A stretch of 64,000 nucleotides of DNA. Origin: Arthrobacter sp. AZCC_0090 (lineage in GTDB: Bacteria > Actinomycetota > Actinomycetes > Actinomycetales > Micrococcaceae). Made by a program: the position numbers and the translations under genes. The stretch spans positions 1 to 64,000 of the forward strand of contig NZ_JACHEE010000013.1 of the NCBI RefSeq assembly GCF_014207375.1, written 5' to 3'. The notes beneath the pieces were generated by a model. It was not told the origin of the DNA, did not search any database, and saw only the letters and a program-made list of their open reading frames with translations. This document shows positions 16,689 through 24,842 of this stretch, piece after piece (position 1 is the stretch's first letter; every line of letters starts with the position of its first letter).

Positions 16689-18011
16689 TTAGGCGTTGAC
16701 AGAATTAGGGGTGTCAGGTTCGGGTTCCACCTCCGGCGAGACAAGCGCCGACTCGAGGTCGAATTCGTTACGGGCGTTCCGGCGGAAACCGAGCCAGCCG
16801 ATGAAGAACCCTGTTGCTGCGAGGACTGACACGCCGATGTAGAGTGCGCTCGGATTGAGCAAGACGAGCGCCGGCGTCACGATGTTCAGACCTGCGGTCG
16901 CGAACCGGGAGATTGCGTAGACAGTTCCTTGCGCCGTTGCCCGCAGCATTGTCGGAAACGATTCCTGGGTCCAGACCTTCATGATCGTCTCGAAGCAGAA
17001 GGCACTGAAGAACACTGTGGCCACCGTACTGACGATGAGCATGGGAAGGCTGAATCCGAAGACGACGGGAAGCAGGTTCGCGACGACAACTCCAAAGGAG
17101 CCCACCACGTAATAGGACATCCGAAGTTTCGTGTCCACGACGGCCATAAACCAGATCGCGGCGACGATTGCGGCGGGCATCGCGAGAGTGGTCCACGAGT
17201 TGTACTCCGCGATCGAGGCGCCTGTGACGTTGACCGCGACGAAGGTGCCGAAGCTTCCCGCTACGCTGGTGGCCATCGCGGCAAGCACGTAATAGCCGAT
17301 CAGGGTCAAGAACGGACGACGGTACGGGGTCTGCCCGAAGTCGCGCAGACGGACAAGCTCAGCACGAACAGTGTGGATTCCAGCGCGGCGCTCGTTGCGC
17401 GCAGCTAGCCAGACCGCGGATTCAGGAATCGTCAGACGCAGCAGGAGTACACCGAGGGCCACCGCCGCGAAGGTACCGAAGATGACCAGTCCGCCTGTGG
17501 GGCCGGTGGCGCCGAAATTGATGGCCAGCAGCACAGCGAGGAGGATGCCGAAACCGCCCAGCAAGTTGGAGAAAACCAAGATCTTGCCGCGATTTCGGTC
17601 CGTCGCCGCCTCGGAGATCGTTGCCAGCGCGACCGGGAGATCCGCCCCCACGCCGATTCCGATCAAAGTGACGCCGATGAGGAGGGTCGGAAAGGTCGCA
17701 TCGAGGAGAGGAATGGCGGCGCCGACGGCGGTGAGAGCCATTGTGGCGATGAAAACCGTGCGGCGGCCCCAGCGGTCGCCCAACCTGCCGCCCAACAGCG
17801 ATCCGATCGCCACGCCCGCGGTGAGGGCGCCGGTGAGCAGACCGACGTCGTTTGGGGTGAGGCCCGGCATGTCGGGCTTGAGGGCCTGGAACAGCACCAG
17901 CGCGATCGGAATCCCGGTCGTGATGCCGGTGTCCACAAATGTCGCCAGGCCGCAGACGATACCGACCCACCATGCATTCGGTGCTGGCCTACCTTTGTCT
18001 GACTTGGACAT
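16689..18011 (-). CDS. MFS transporter, aromatic acid/metabolite:proton symporter type
   Basis: This 440-residue protein has 12 predicted membrane segments. The loop 2-3 motif GGRLGDRWGRR (around residue 75) and the PESAVWLAARNERR motif of the central loop are typical of sugar/aromatic-acid symporters. It is probably the uptake system for the substrate of this catabolic block. The ATG is preceded by AAAGGAG. It is divergent from the SDR operon, with about 220 bp of AT-rich control region between them. Confidence 0.85.
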   Translation of the reverse strand: MSKSDKGRPAPNAWWVGIVCGLATFVDTGITTGIPIALVLFQALKPDMPGLTPNDVGLLTGALTAGVAIGSLLGGRLGDRWGRRTVFIATMALTAVGAAIPLLDATFPTLLIGVTLIGIGVGADLPVALATISEAATDRNRGKILVFSNLLGGFGILLAVLLAINFGATGPTGGLVIFGTFAAVALGVLLLRLTIPESAVWLAARNERRAGIHTVRAELVRLRDFGQTPYRRPFLTLIGYYVLAAMATSVAGSFGTFVAVNVTGASIAEYNSWTTLAMPAAIVAAIWFMAVVDTKLRMSYYVVGSFGVVVANLLPVVFGFSLPMLIVSTVATVFFSAFCFETIMKVWTQESFPTMLRATAQGTVYAISRFATAGLNIVTPALVLLNPSALYIGVSVLAATGFFIGWLGFRRNARNEFDLESALVSPEVEPEPDTPNSVNA

Positions 18012-18082
18012 GCGAATACTCCTTTGTAGTCGGATTGCCGAACGCGCAGAACGTACTGGTCGGCCTGTGTCGGCGTCCAGAC

Positions 18083-18112
18083 ATCGTGCTACATCGATTC
18101 TGTAACAGTCAA
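18083..18112 (-). promoter_or_regulatory. candidate promoter of the MFS/hydrolase pair
   Basis: On the minus strand, TTGACT is followed after 18 bp by CACGAT. The -35 is good, the -10 poor. It lies about 70 bp upstream of the transporter start. Confidence 0.3.
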
Positions 18113-18138
18113 GATTAGAATAATTTTATTTCGAATGA

Positions 18139-18167
18139 TTGACATGTTGAACTATATGGGCTGTCAT
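18139..18167 (+). promoter_or_regulatory. candidate promoter of the SDR-amidohydrolase-MaoC-ligase operon
   Basis: A consensus TTGACA is followed after 17 bp by TGTCAT, 68 bp ahead of the SDR start. The preceding 30 bp are the most AT-rich of the neighbourhood. No clear regulator dyad overlaps it. Confidence 0.5.
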
Positions 18168-18235
18168 TGAGGTCAGCCTGGTGCGCGACGGAGGTGTACG
18201 GAATCGCCGTGCACCGCAGAACCCCAAGGAGAGAG

Positions 18236-19171
18236 ATGATCCTCGAAGGAAAAGTTGCAATCGTCACTGGCAGTGGCCGGGGATTGGGTTTGGCATATGC
18301 CCAGGAGCTTGCGCGGCAGGGCGCTGCCGTGGTGATTAATGATGTTGACGAGGCCGTTGCGGACGAAGCAGTGGCAAGTATTGTCGCTGCGGGCGGCAAG
18401 GCGGTTGCCGCCACGGGGGCCGTGGGCTCTGCGGCGACCGCCAAAGAGTTGGTGAGCACAGCCGTCGGGACTTTCGGACGCGTGGACATTCTGGTGACCA
18501 ACGCAGGTGTGCTGCGGGACAAGTCTCTGCTGAAGATGACCGATGAAGACTTTGATCTGGTCATCAATGTTCACCTGCGCGGCACTTTTACCTGCGTCCG
18601 TGAGGCTTTCGGCTATTTCAAGGAAAAAGGTGTGGCGGGGCGCATTATTGCCATCGGGTCTCCCACCGGGCAGCGCGGCAACTTCGGCCAAACTAACTAC
18701 GCCGCTGCCAAGGCGGGAATTGTGGGTATGGTGCGTACCTGGGCCCTTGAAATGAAGCGATCCAATGTGACCGCCAACGTGGTGATCCCCGTGGCAGCCA
18801 CTGCGATGACGGAATCCATTCCCTTCTTTGAAAAGGCTGTCCAGGCTTCTGCCCGCGGCGAAGCGATGCCGGACTTTTTCCGGAAGGACCTCGGTTTTGG
18901 CACAGCGTCCGACGTCGCAGGGCTGGTGGCATTCCTCGCCTCCGACGCGGGCGGGAAGATTACCGGGCAGGCGATCGGCGTGGGCGGTGACCGTTTGCAG
19001 CTCTGGTCCCACCCCGAAGCCGTGGCTACCGAATACCACGACGGCGGCTGGAGCTGTGAGGAGCTCGCCTCCTCTTTTAACCGTCTTTTCGGCGATAGGC
19101 TTCAGGGTGTCGGCGAGACGTTCCCGGAGTTGCCCGCAGAGTTGCGTCCCGAACCGGCACCGGCTAGGTAA
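18236..19171 (+). CDS. short-chain dehydrogenase/reductase, hydroxyacyl-CoA dehydrogenase-like
   Basis: The 311-residue SDR has cofactor motif TGSGRGLG (11-18), NAG at 89-91 and catalytic Tyr155/Lys159 (NYAAAKAG). After the usual 250 residues comes a C-terminal extension (HDGGWSCEELASSFNRLF) like that of SDRs acting on acyl-CoA in multifunctional beta-oxidation enzymes. The ATG has AAGGAGAGAG ahead. As first gene of an operon with a MaoC hydratase and a CoA ligase, oxidation of a 3-hydroxyacyl-CoA intermediate is the likeliest role. The exact substrate is unknown. Confidence 0.85.
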   Translation: MILEGKVAIVTGSGRGLGLAYAQELARQGAAVVINDVDEAVADEAVASIVAAGGKAVAATGAVGSAATAKELVSTAVGTFGRVDILVTNAGVLRDKSLLKMTDEDFDLVINVHLRGTFTCVREAFGYFKEKGVAGRIIAIGSPTGQRGNFGQTNYAAAKAGIVGMVRTWALEMKRSNVTANVVIPVAATAMTESIPFFEKAVQASARGEAMPDFFRKDLGFGTASDVAGLVAFLASDAGGKITGQAIGVGGDRLQLWSHPEAVATEYHDGGWSCEELASSFNRLFGDRLQGVGETFPELPAELRPEPAPAR

Positions 19172-19177
19172 AGCGCC

Positions 19178-20074
19178 ATGAGCTACGTATCCGCTTTGGA
19201 CGTTGCTTCGCTGACGGCGATTGACATGCACGTCCACGTGGAAGTGGACGGCCGCGGGCACAACGCCCTGCCACAGGAACTCATCGACGCGGCAAGCAGG
19301 TACTTCAAGACGGACGGCCCCCGACCGGGTTTGGACGATATCGCCCGGATGTACCGTGAACGGAAGATGGCCGCCGTCGTCTTCACGGTGGATGCCCGCC
19401 GGGCATTGGGCCATTTGCCCAATAGCAGTGAAGAAATCGCGTTGGGCGCTGCCCGCAACAACGACGTGCTGATTCCTTTCGGTTCCGTGGATCCCACCAC
19501 CGGCGCGGAAGCCCTTGAAAGGGCTCGGCTGCTGGCAAGGGATTACGGCGTACGCGGGTTTAAGTTCCACCCGACAGTGCAAAACTTCAATCCGTCGGAT
19601 CAGCAGTTCTACCCGCTGTGGGAGCTATTGGAGTCCTTTGGTCTCCCAGCCGTCTTCCACACAGGCCAGGCAGGCATCGGTTCCGGGTTGCCAGGCGGAT
19701 TCGGCTTCAAACTGGGTCTGTCCAATCCGATGCTGCTCGACGCCGTGGCGGCGGACTTTCCGGAGTTCCAGGTCATCATGGCGCACCCTTCAGTGCCATG
19801 GCAGGACGAGGCCATTGCCGTAGCCACACATAAGGCAAACGTGTGGATCGACCTTTCCGGCTGGTCACCGAAGTACTTCCCCGAGAAGCTGGTCCAACAG
19901 GCAAACTCAGTCCTGCAGAACAAGGTGCTGTTCGGTTCCGACTTCCCACTGATCACACCCGACCGCTGGATGAACGACTTCGCTTCCCTCGCGATCAAGG
20001 ACGAGGTTCGGCCAAAGATCCTCAAGGACAACGCTGCGCGGCTGCTGGGATTAGACAAGCAATCCTCGCCATGA
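19178..20074 (+). CDS. amidohydrolase-family (ACMSD-like) metal-dependent hydrolase or decarboxylase
   Basis: This 298-residue protein belongs to amidohydrolase family 2. Metal ligands are visible as DMHVHV near the start, GFKFHPTVQ in the middle, HTGQ, MAHPSVPW and GSDFPLITPDRW near the end. Family members include o-aminocarboxymuconate-semialdehyde and resorcylate decarboxylases and lactonases, so it may decarboxylate or hydrolyse the aromatic substrate. It starts 6 bp after the SDR stop and is followed by maoC in the same operon. Confidence 0.82.
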   Translation: MSYVSALDVASLTAIDMHVHVEVDGRGHNALPQELIDAASRYFKTDGPRPGLDDIARMYRERKMAAVVFTVDARRALGHLPNSSEEIALGAARNNDVLIPFGSVDPTTGAEALERARLLARDYGVRGFKFHPTVQNFNPSDQQFYPLWELLESFGLPAVFHTGQAGIGSGLPGGFGFKLGLSNPMLLDAVAADFPEFQVIMAHPSVPWQDEAIAVATHKANVWIDLSGWSPKYFPEKLVQQANSVLQNKVLFGSDFPLITPDRWMNDFASLAIKDEVRPKILKDNAARLLGLDKQSSP

Positions 20075-20114
20075 CCGGCCCCTTCCCGGTCATCCCCAAC
20101 ACTCAAGGAGCATC

Positions 20115-20570
20115 ATGAGCACCACAACTGTAACTTTCGAAGAACTGGCCGGCATGGAAGGCCACGACTTGGGCTATACCGGTTACATCGAAGTGACCCA
20201 GGAACAAATCGACACTTTCGCTGACGCCACGGGCGACCACCAGTGGATCCACACAGATCCGGAAAAGGCCAAGGACGGCCCTTTTGGCGCACCTATCGCG
20301 CACGGCTTCCTCACGCTATCCTTGGCCATCCCGTTCTGGACGGAGCTGCTGGACGTTACGGGAGTGAAGACCAAGGTCAACTATGGGTTGGAAAAGGTCC
20401 GCTTCCCGTCCCCGGTAAAAGTGGGCTCAAAGATCCGTATGGGCGCAACCATCGCGGATGTCAGCGAAATCGCCGGGTGCGTTCAGATCGGCGTGGACCA
20501 GATCATCGAAGTTGAAGGCGGCACCAAGCCAGCCGTCGTCGCACACTCGCTTTACCGCTTTTATGCCTAG
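20115..20570 (+). CDS. MaoC-like (R)-specific enoyl-CoA hydratase
   Basis: The 151-residue single hot-dog domain contains the hydratase-2 signature DATGDHQWIHTDPEKAK followed by GPFGAPIAHGFLTLSL, which carries the catalytic Asp and His. It would hydrate a 2-enoyl-CoA to the 3-hydroxyacyl-CoA that the upstream SDR could oxidise. A good ribosome site (AAGGAGCATC) precedes the ATG. Combined with the downstream ligase this suggests CoA-dependent side-chain shortening. Confidence 0.88.
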   Translation: MSTTTVTFEELAGMEGHDLGYTGYIEVTQEQIDTFADATGDHQWIHTDPEKAKDGPFGAPIAHGFLTLSLAIPFWTELLDVTGVKTKVNYGLEKVRFPSPVKVGSKIRMGATIADVSEIAGCVQIGVDQIIEVEGGTKPAVVAHSLYRFYA

Positions 20571-20574
20571 GGAA

Positions 20575-20621
20575 CGTTCGACGGCGGGCGTTCGGCAACG
20601 CCGGCCAACCGCCGTCGAACG
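20575..20621 (+). other. long hairpin between maoC and the CoA ligase
   Basis: A perfect 13-bp stem (CGTTCGACGGCGG with its complement) encloses a second small stem (GCGTT-CGGC-AACGC). No T-run follows, so it is not a standard terminator. It may act as an mRNA processing or stabilising element, or adjust expression of the ligase relative to the upstream genes. Confidence 0.5.
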
Positions 20622-20651
20622 ATCCTCTCATCACAGGAAGGCCCGGTTCAC

Positions 20652-22241
20652 ATGGACAACCAAGGTGTGGGTTCGTGGATGCAACGACGCAGGCACAAAT
20701 CCGCCACCAAGACCGCTTTAATCTTCTGCGACTCCGCCATCAGTTACGGTGAGCTGGCCGAACGGGTAGACCGGCTGGCCAATGCGTTGCGTTCCCGCGG
20801 CGTACAGCGCGGCGACCGCGTGGCCTATCTCGGCGAAAACCATCCCTCGTTCCTGGAGACTTTTTTCGCCGTAGGCACGCTCGGGGCCATTTTCGTACCC
20901 CTGAACACCAGGCTCGCTCTGCCGGAAATCCAGTTCGCACTGCAGGATTCGGGATCCGTCGCCCTGATCAACGCCGAAAACCTGGAGGGACTGGCCCGCA
21001 CGGGCAGCACCGACACGGACGTTCGGCATCGATTTGTTGTCCGGGATACGGAATCAAGTCCGACCGGGAAAGGCGCGGAAGACTATTCGGAGGTGCTGGC
21101 AACTGCTTCCGCTGATCGCATCGACATCCAGGTAGCCCTGGACGACACCGCAATGATCCTCTACACCTCGGGCACTACGGGACGTCCTAAGGGTGCTGTG
21201 CTGACCCACGGCAACATCACTTGGAACTCCTACAATGTGCTGGTGGACTATGACGTGCTCAGCACTGACGTCGTGCTGGTGATCTCTCCGATGTTCCACG
21301 TTGCCTCATTGGGCATGGCGGTCCTGCCGGTGCTGCTCAAAGGCGGAACGGTCCTGCTTGAACCAGGGTTTGTCCCCGGCCGGGCGTTGTCCCTGATCGA
21401 GATATACCGTGCCACCATGATCGGCGGCGTCCCGACAACCTACCAGATGCTGGCCGGACACGAAGCGTGGGCATCTACTGACATCAGTTCATTGAACAAG
21501 CTCACTTGCGGCGGTTCCGCTGTACCGGTCCGCGTGATGGAAGCATACGAGAACCGTGGGTTGTCCTTCTCCGGCGGTTACGGCATGACCGAGACTGCGC
21601 CTGGTGCCACCAGCATGCAACCGGATAGGAGCAGGGAGAAAATGGGTTCGGTGGGTCTGCCGCATTTCTTCACCGATGTGCGCATCGCGGACCCGCTCGG
21701 CACCATTCAGGAACCCCATGCTATCGGGGAGATCCAGGTGAAAGGTCCAAATGTCATCCGTGAATACTGGTGCCGGCCGGAGTCCACAGAGAGCAGTTTT
21801 GTCGACGGCGGGTGGTTTCGCTCGGGCGATATGGGACACAAGGACGAGGAAGGCTTCGTGTACGTCTCGGACCGGCTCAAGGACATGATCATCTCCGGCG
21901 GGGAGAATATCTATCCGGCCGAAGTGGAACAGATCATCATCGAGCTCGAAGGAGTAAGCGGTGTTGCAGTCATCGGCATTCCGGACGAGAAGTGGGGCGA
22001 GGTCCCGCGGGCCGTCGTTACCGTGCGCGATGGTTTCACTATCACCGAAGACGACGTCCGGGCACACCTGGACGGGCGGGTAGCCCGTTACAAGATCCCC
22101 AAGTCTTTAGTGGTCGTGGAGGAATTGCCACGGACAGCCAGTGGAAAGATCCGCAAAGCGGCCTTGCGCGGCTCGTACACGGAAAGTAAAGGAACCGGAC
22201 TCCACCCCACATCCCGTGCCGTCGAAGATGACGGCTCTTAA
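20652..22241 (+). CDS. AMP-dependent acyl-CoA synthetase/ligase
   Basis: This 529-residue adenylating enzyme has the phosphate-binding motif ILYTSGTTGRPKGAVLTH (about 170-187), GYGMTETAPG, GWFRSGDMG, DRLKDMIISGGENIYPAEVE and the C-terminal catalytic lysine region RTASGKIRK. It activates a carboxylic acid to its CoA thioester via acyl-AMP. Medium-chain, cinnamate-type and aryl acids are all possible. Its place behind SDR, amidohydrolase and MaoC and beside aromatic transporters favours an aryl or phenylpropenoid acid. It has its own AGGAAG site. Confidence 0.9.
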   Translation: MDNQGVGSWMQRRRHKSATKTALIFCDSAISYGELAERVDRLANALRSRGVQRGDRVAYLGENHPSFLETFFAVGTLGAIFVPLNTRLALPEIQFALQDSGSVALINAENLEGLARTGSTDTDVRHRFVVRDTESSPTGKGAEDYSEVLATASADRIDIQVALDDTAMILYTSGTTGRPKGAVLTHGNITWNSYNVLVDYDVLSTDVVLVISPMFHVASLGMAVLPVLLKGGTVLLEPGFVPGRALSLIEIYRATMIGGVPTTYQMLAGHEAWASTDISSLNKLTCGGSAVPVRVMEAYENRGLSFSGGYGMTETAPGATSMQPDRSREKMGSVGLPHFFTDVRIADPLGTIQEPHAIGEIQVKGPNVIREYWCRPESTESSFVDGGWFRSGDMGHKDEEGFVYVSDRLKDMIISGGENIYPAEVEQIIIELEGVSGVAVIGIPDEKWGEVPRAVVTVRDGFTITEDDVRAHLDGRVARYKIPKSLVVVEELPRTASGKIRKAALRGSYTESKGTGLHPTSRAVEDDGS

Positions 22242-22250
22242 GGACAAGAC

Positions 22251-22807
22251 ATGGCCGTGGACGAAATGAAGGCAGGGACCCGTTTTGCTGTGCTGTGCTG
22301 TGCTGTGCTATCGGCGATGCCGTCCACTCGCCAGAGCGGCACGATACGACGAAGTATCTCTACGTGGACACCGAAGATCATGGCTGAGTCCGCAGGCAAC
22401 AACCAGATCGGCGTTGCGGCCGGCATCCTTGTCAGTACGGGCGGCATTGTTGGTGCCCTTGGCTTCGGGATCTTTTCGACTTGGATCAAGAACCGCCTCC
22501 TGAACACCTTCTGCCTCGTTCTTGCCGGCATCGCCCATGTCGGCCTCGCCAGTTCCTTCGGCACTATCGGCCTCGCGTTGGCTCTGGCTGCTATCGCTTG
22601 CATGCTCACCAACGCGGGAGTGGCCGGCTACTACACGATTGTGCCTCCGCCGTATTCGGCAAAAGCGCGGGCTTCGGGATTCGGCTGGATGATCGGCGTC
22701 GGGCGCTTGGTCTCCATTGCCGCGCCCATCCTGGTGGGATATCTCATCGCAGCCGGCATGCCCCGGTCCTCACCTCTGCGCCGGCGACCGGTTCCCTCCC
22801 CGAGTGA
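22251..22807 (+). pseudogene. remnant of an aromatic-acid:H+ symporter (AAHS-type MFS)
   Basis: From about 22370 the frame reads like the second half of an AAHS transporter (TPKIMAESAGNNQIG, GILVSTGGIVGALGFG, ASGFGWMIGVGRL, then ILVGYLIAAG). The first six helices are absent and the part before has no similarity. After GYLIAAG the family's last helix is missing and the frame continues into unrelated residues. The remnant follows the CoA ligase by 9 bp, so the operon probably once included its own transporter. Confidence 0.8.
22286..22310. repeat. pentanucleotide tandem repeat (TGCTG)4 plus TGCTA
   Basis: Five 5-bp units stand head to tail within the unrecognisable 5' part of the transporter remnant. 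As the unit is not a multiple of three, each gain or loss changes frame. Confidence 0.85.
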
Positions 22808-22853
22808 CCGGTCAATTGCTATTGGCTATTCGTCACGTCCAAAAGATGGTCCG

Positions 22854-23423
22854 TTAGTCCGTGGGAGTGAATGCAGTTCTTCGAAGGAGGCTGCGGAGTT
22901 GCTCGCGTTCTTCCGCACTCAGTTCCCGGAGCGAGATATCCTCGGCTTTTCGAACGATTTCAGACGCACGCTTGCATAAGCTCCTGCCCGAGCTGGTTGC
23001 GCGGATGGCTCTGGAGCGCCGGTCGCTCTGGTCGTTGAGTCTTTCCACAAGGCCGCGGCGCTCCAAGTCGTCCACCAGCGTGACGATCTGGCTCGGCGCC
23101 AGACATAGGAAGTCGGCCAGCTCACGTTGGGAAGGCGAGTTGGGCGTGCAAGCGAGGGCTAGGACCGAGTAGGACCGCACCTTCAACTCCAATGGCGCCA
23201 GCATGGCGTTGGCCCGTGCGGTTCCGATGCTGAGTGTCCGTGCCGCCAGGAACTCGGTTTCATGGACAAGGGCGCTGGCGAGCAAATCGCCGGCGATCTC
23301 CGTATTTACTCCGGTCACTGGTCCAGCATGCCTTTCGTCGGGAACCACCAAACATGGCTTTCTCAACGATACCCCGGGACCGATAAACAGAATTGTTTCA
23401 TTTAGGATGATCTGTTTCCTCAT
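22854..23423 (-). CDS. MarR-family transcriptional regulator
   Basis: The protein (189 residues from this ATG) has the winged-helix of the family (SQRELADFLCLAPSQIVTLVDDLERRGLVERLNDQSDRRS) with the typical DxRxx wing and a C-terminal dimer helix (LSAEEREQLRSLLRR). The chosen ATG has GGAGGG 6 bases ahead but gives about 35 extra N-terminal residues. A GTG at 23318 would give a standard 154-residue MarR. Such regulators typically respond to aromatic acids. It converges on the transporter remnant, and the reductase upstream runs the same way, 370 bp off. Confidence 0.85.
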   Translation of the reverse strand: MRKQIILNETILFIGPGVSLRKPCLVVPDERHAGPVTGVNTEIAGDLLASALVHETEFLAARTLSIGTARANAMLAPLELKVRSYSVLALACTPNSPSQRELADFLCLAPSQIVTLVDDLERRGLVERLNDQSDRRSRAIRATSSGRSLCKRASEIVRKAEDISLRELSAEEREQLRSLLRRTAFTPTD

Positions 23424-23793
23424 GTGAATCCCTCCGGATGAGTAGTGCTGTTGTCCCGGTGAAGTAGGAAACGAAGAAGCTTGCGTAAGAGGCGAGGTGT
23501 CCGGCAACGCGGGAGTTCAGGCAGCACAATGCCGGCAGCACCGGTCCCGGCGACCACGACGTGCCGTTCCTTGACCGCCCCGACGATGGCGGGCTGGACC
23601 ACGACCAGCGGATCCGCCCGTGGTATTCGAGCTCTGCAGGATAAAGTAGCGCCGCCCCCGTCGTTGGCGGCCGGCAGCTGCCGGTCCCGGTCGCTTCACC
23701 GGTGGATCATCAGCTCCCGATCAATCTCAACAACGACGGCGGTACTGGCTGTCGCCGTCGTCATTCTTCCGGAGTGGGTCGCCACAGCGGCGG
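23424..23793. other. degenerate intergenic stretch between MarR and reductase genes
   Basis: No intact gene is visible in these 370 bp. On the minus strand a short frame reads ERHVVVAGTGAAGIVLPEL, which resembles a dinucleotide-binding glycine motif, but nothing of the expected following fold is present. It could be a relic of a flavoprotein gene or chance. The stretch ends where the reductase gene ends. Confidence 0.4.
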
Positions 23794-24804
23794 TCACGAG
23801 ACCTCGATGGTCACTATCGCCGGACCACTGGGGGAGGCTTCAGCAGTCAGGCCGGTCTTTGAGGTGACTGCCCGTGAGACGCAGCACGCCATTTTCTCCG
23901 TGGCGTTCTTCTGGCGTGAACTATAGAAGACGTCGCGATGGTCGATGGCGCCCTCTAGCTGGAGGATCCTGACCTCGCAGAGCCCGCACTCGCCCTTGCG
24001 GCAGTCGAACATCATGTCCGCCCCGGCGTCCTCAAGCGCTTCTAGCATGGAACGTCCAGGCCCCACAAGAACCTGCAGTCCCAGGCTCGGGACCTTGACG
24101 ACGAATTCCTCCGGGTCATACCAACCGCTGTTGCCGAAAGTCTCAAAGCGGAGATTGGGATAGCTCAGCCCGCGCTCGGTCCAGCTGCGGCGGACGGCGT
24201 CCATGAGCCGGATGGGACCGCACATGTACAGCTCCGTGTCTTCCGTGGCGCCCGCCACAAGCGCGTCCACGTCCAGGGATGTGCCTTCGTCATCGATGTG
24301 GACCACGAGATTCTCTCCGTGCAGATCCTGCAATTCCTCCAGGTAGGCCATCGCTGCGCGGTTACGGCCTGCATAGACGAAGGTGTAATCCGCTTTGAGG
24401 TTTCTGAGCACCTGGGCCATGTTGATCATGGCGGTGATGCCAATCCCGCCGGCCAGCAGGATGTACCGCTGCGCGCCCACGCGGAGCGGGAAGTTCTGTA
24501 GCGGCTGGGTGATCTCCAGCTGGTCCCCAGGTTGGAGTGCGTGGATGAAAAGAGAGCCCCCGCGGGACAGCGGCGCCTTCAGCACGCTGATGACCAGCTG
24601 GGTGCCGTCTTCGGCGGATTCGACGATGGAGTAGGAGCGTTTGTCTTGGTGACCATCGATGCTGACCATGACGTCGATGTGCGAGCCCGGTTCGGCGGTT
24701 TTGGGCCGCGATGGCTCCAACACGACACGCTGGACATTGGCGGCTATGTTCCGGACCTCGACAACCGTGCCCAGCTGCCAGACCTCAATATTTGTTGCTG
24801 CCAT
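23794..24804 (-). CDS. vanillate-demethylase-type reductase (FNR/NAD/2Fe-2S)
   Basis: The 336-residue electron-transfer partner of the oxygenase encoded upstream has the class IA order. An FMN-binding barrel (KRSYSIVESAEDG) comes first, then an NAD domain (YILLAGGIGITAM about 114-126, ELYMCGPIRLMDAV about 191-204). A plant-type ferredoxin domain ends it, with ligands Cys268, Cys273, Cys276 and Cys307/308. It lies 38 bp after the Rieske gene. VanB is the best-known relative; phthalate-type reductases are alternatives. A frameshifted partial copy lies near 15.3 kb. Confidence 0.88.
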   Translation of the reverse strand: MAATNIEVWQLGTVVEVRNIAANVQRVVLEPSRPKTAEPGSHIDVMVSIDGHQDKRSYSIVESAEDGTQLVISVLKAPLSRGGSLFIHALQPGDQLEITQPLQNFPLRVGAQRYILLAGGIGITAMINMAQVLRNLKADYTFVYAGRNRAAMAYLEELQDLHGENLVVHIDDEGTSLDVDALVAGATEDTELYMCGPIRLMDAVRRSWTERGLSYPNLRFETFGNSGWYDPEEFVVKVPSLGLQVLVGPGRSMLEALEDAGADMMFDCRKGECGLCEVRILQLEGAIDHRDVFYSSRQKNATEKMACCVSRAVTSKTGLTAEASPSGPAIVTIEVS

Positions 24805-24842
24805 TGCTTGTTTAGACCTGTCTCGTAGTTGGCTGTCCCCGG

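Noticed and set aside
23420..23602. Short minus-strand frame with a GTGAAG glycine motif, possibly a flavoprotein start
   Set aside because: The residues after the motif do not continue a Rossmann fold, there is no ribosome site and the frame ends within 60 codons. Noted only as a possible relic.
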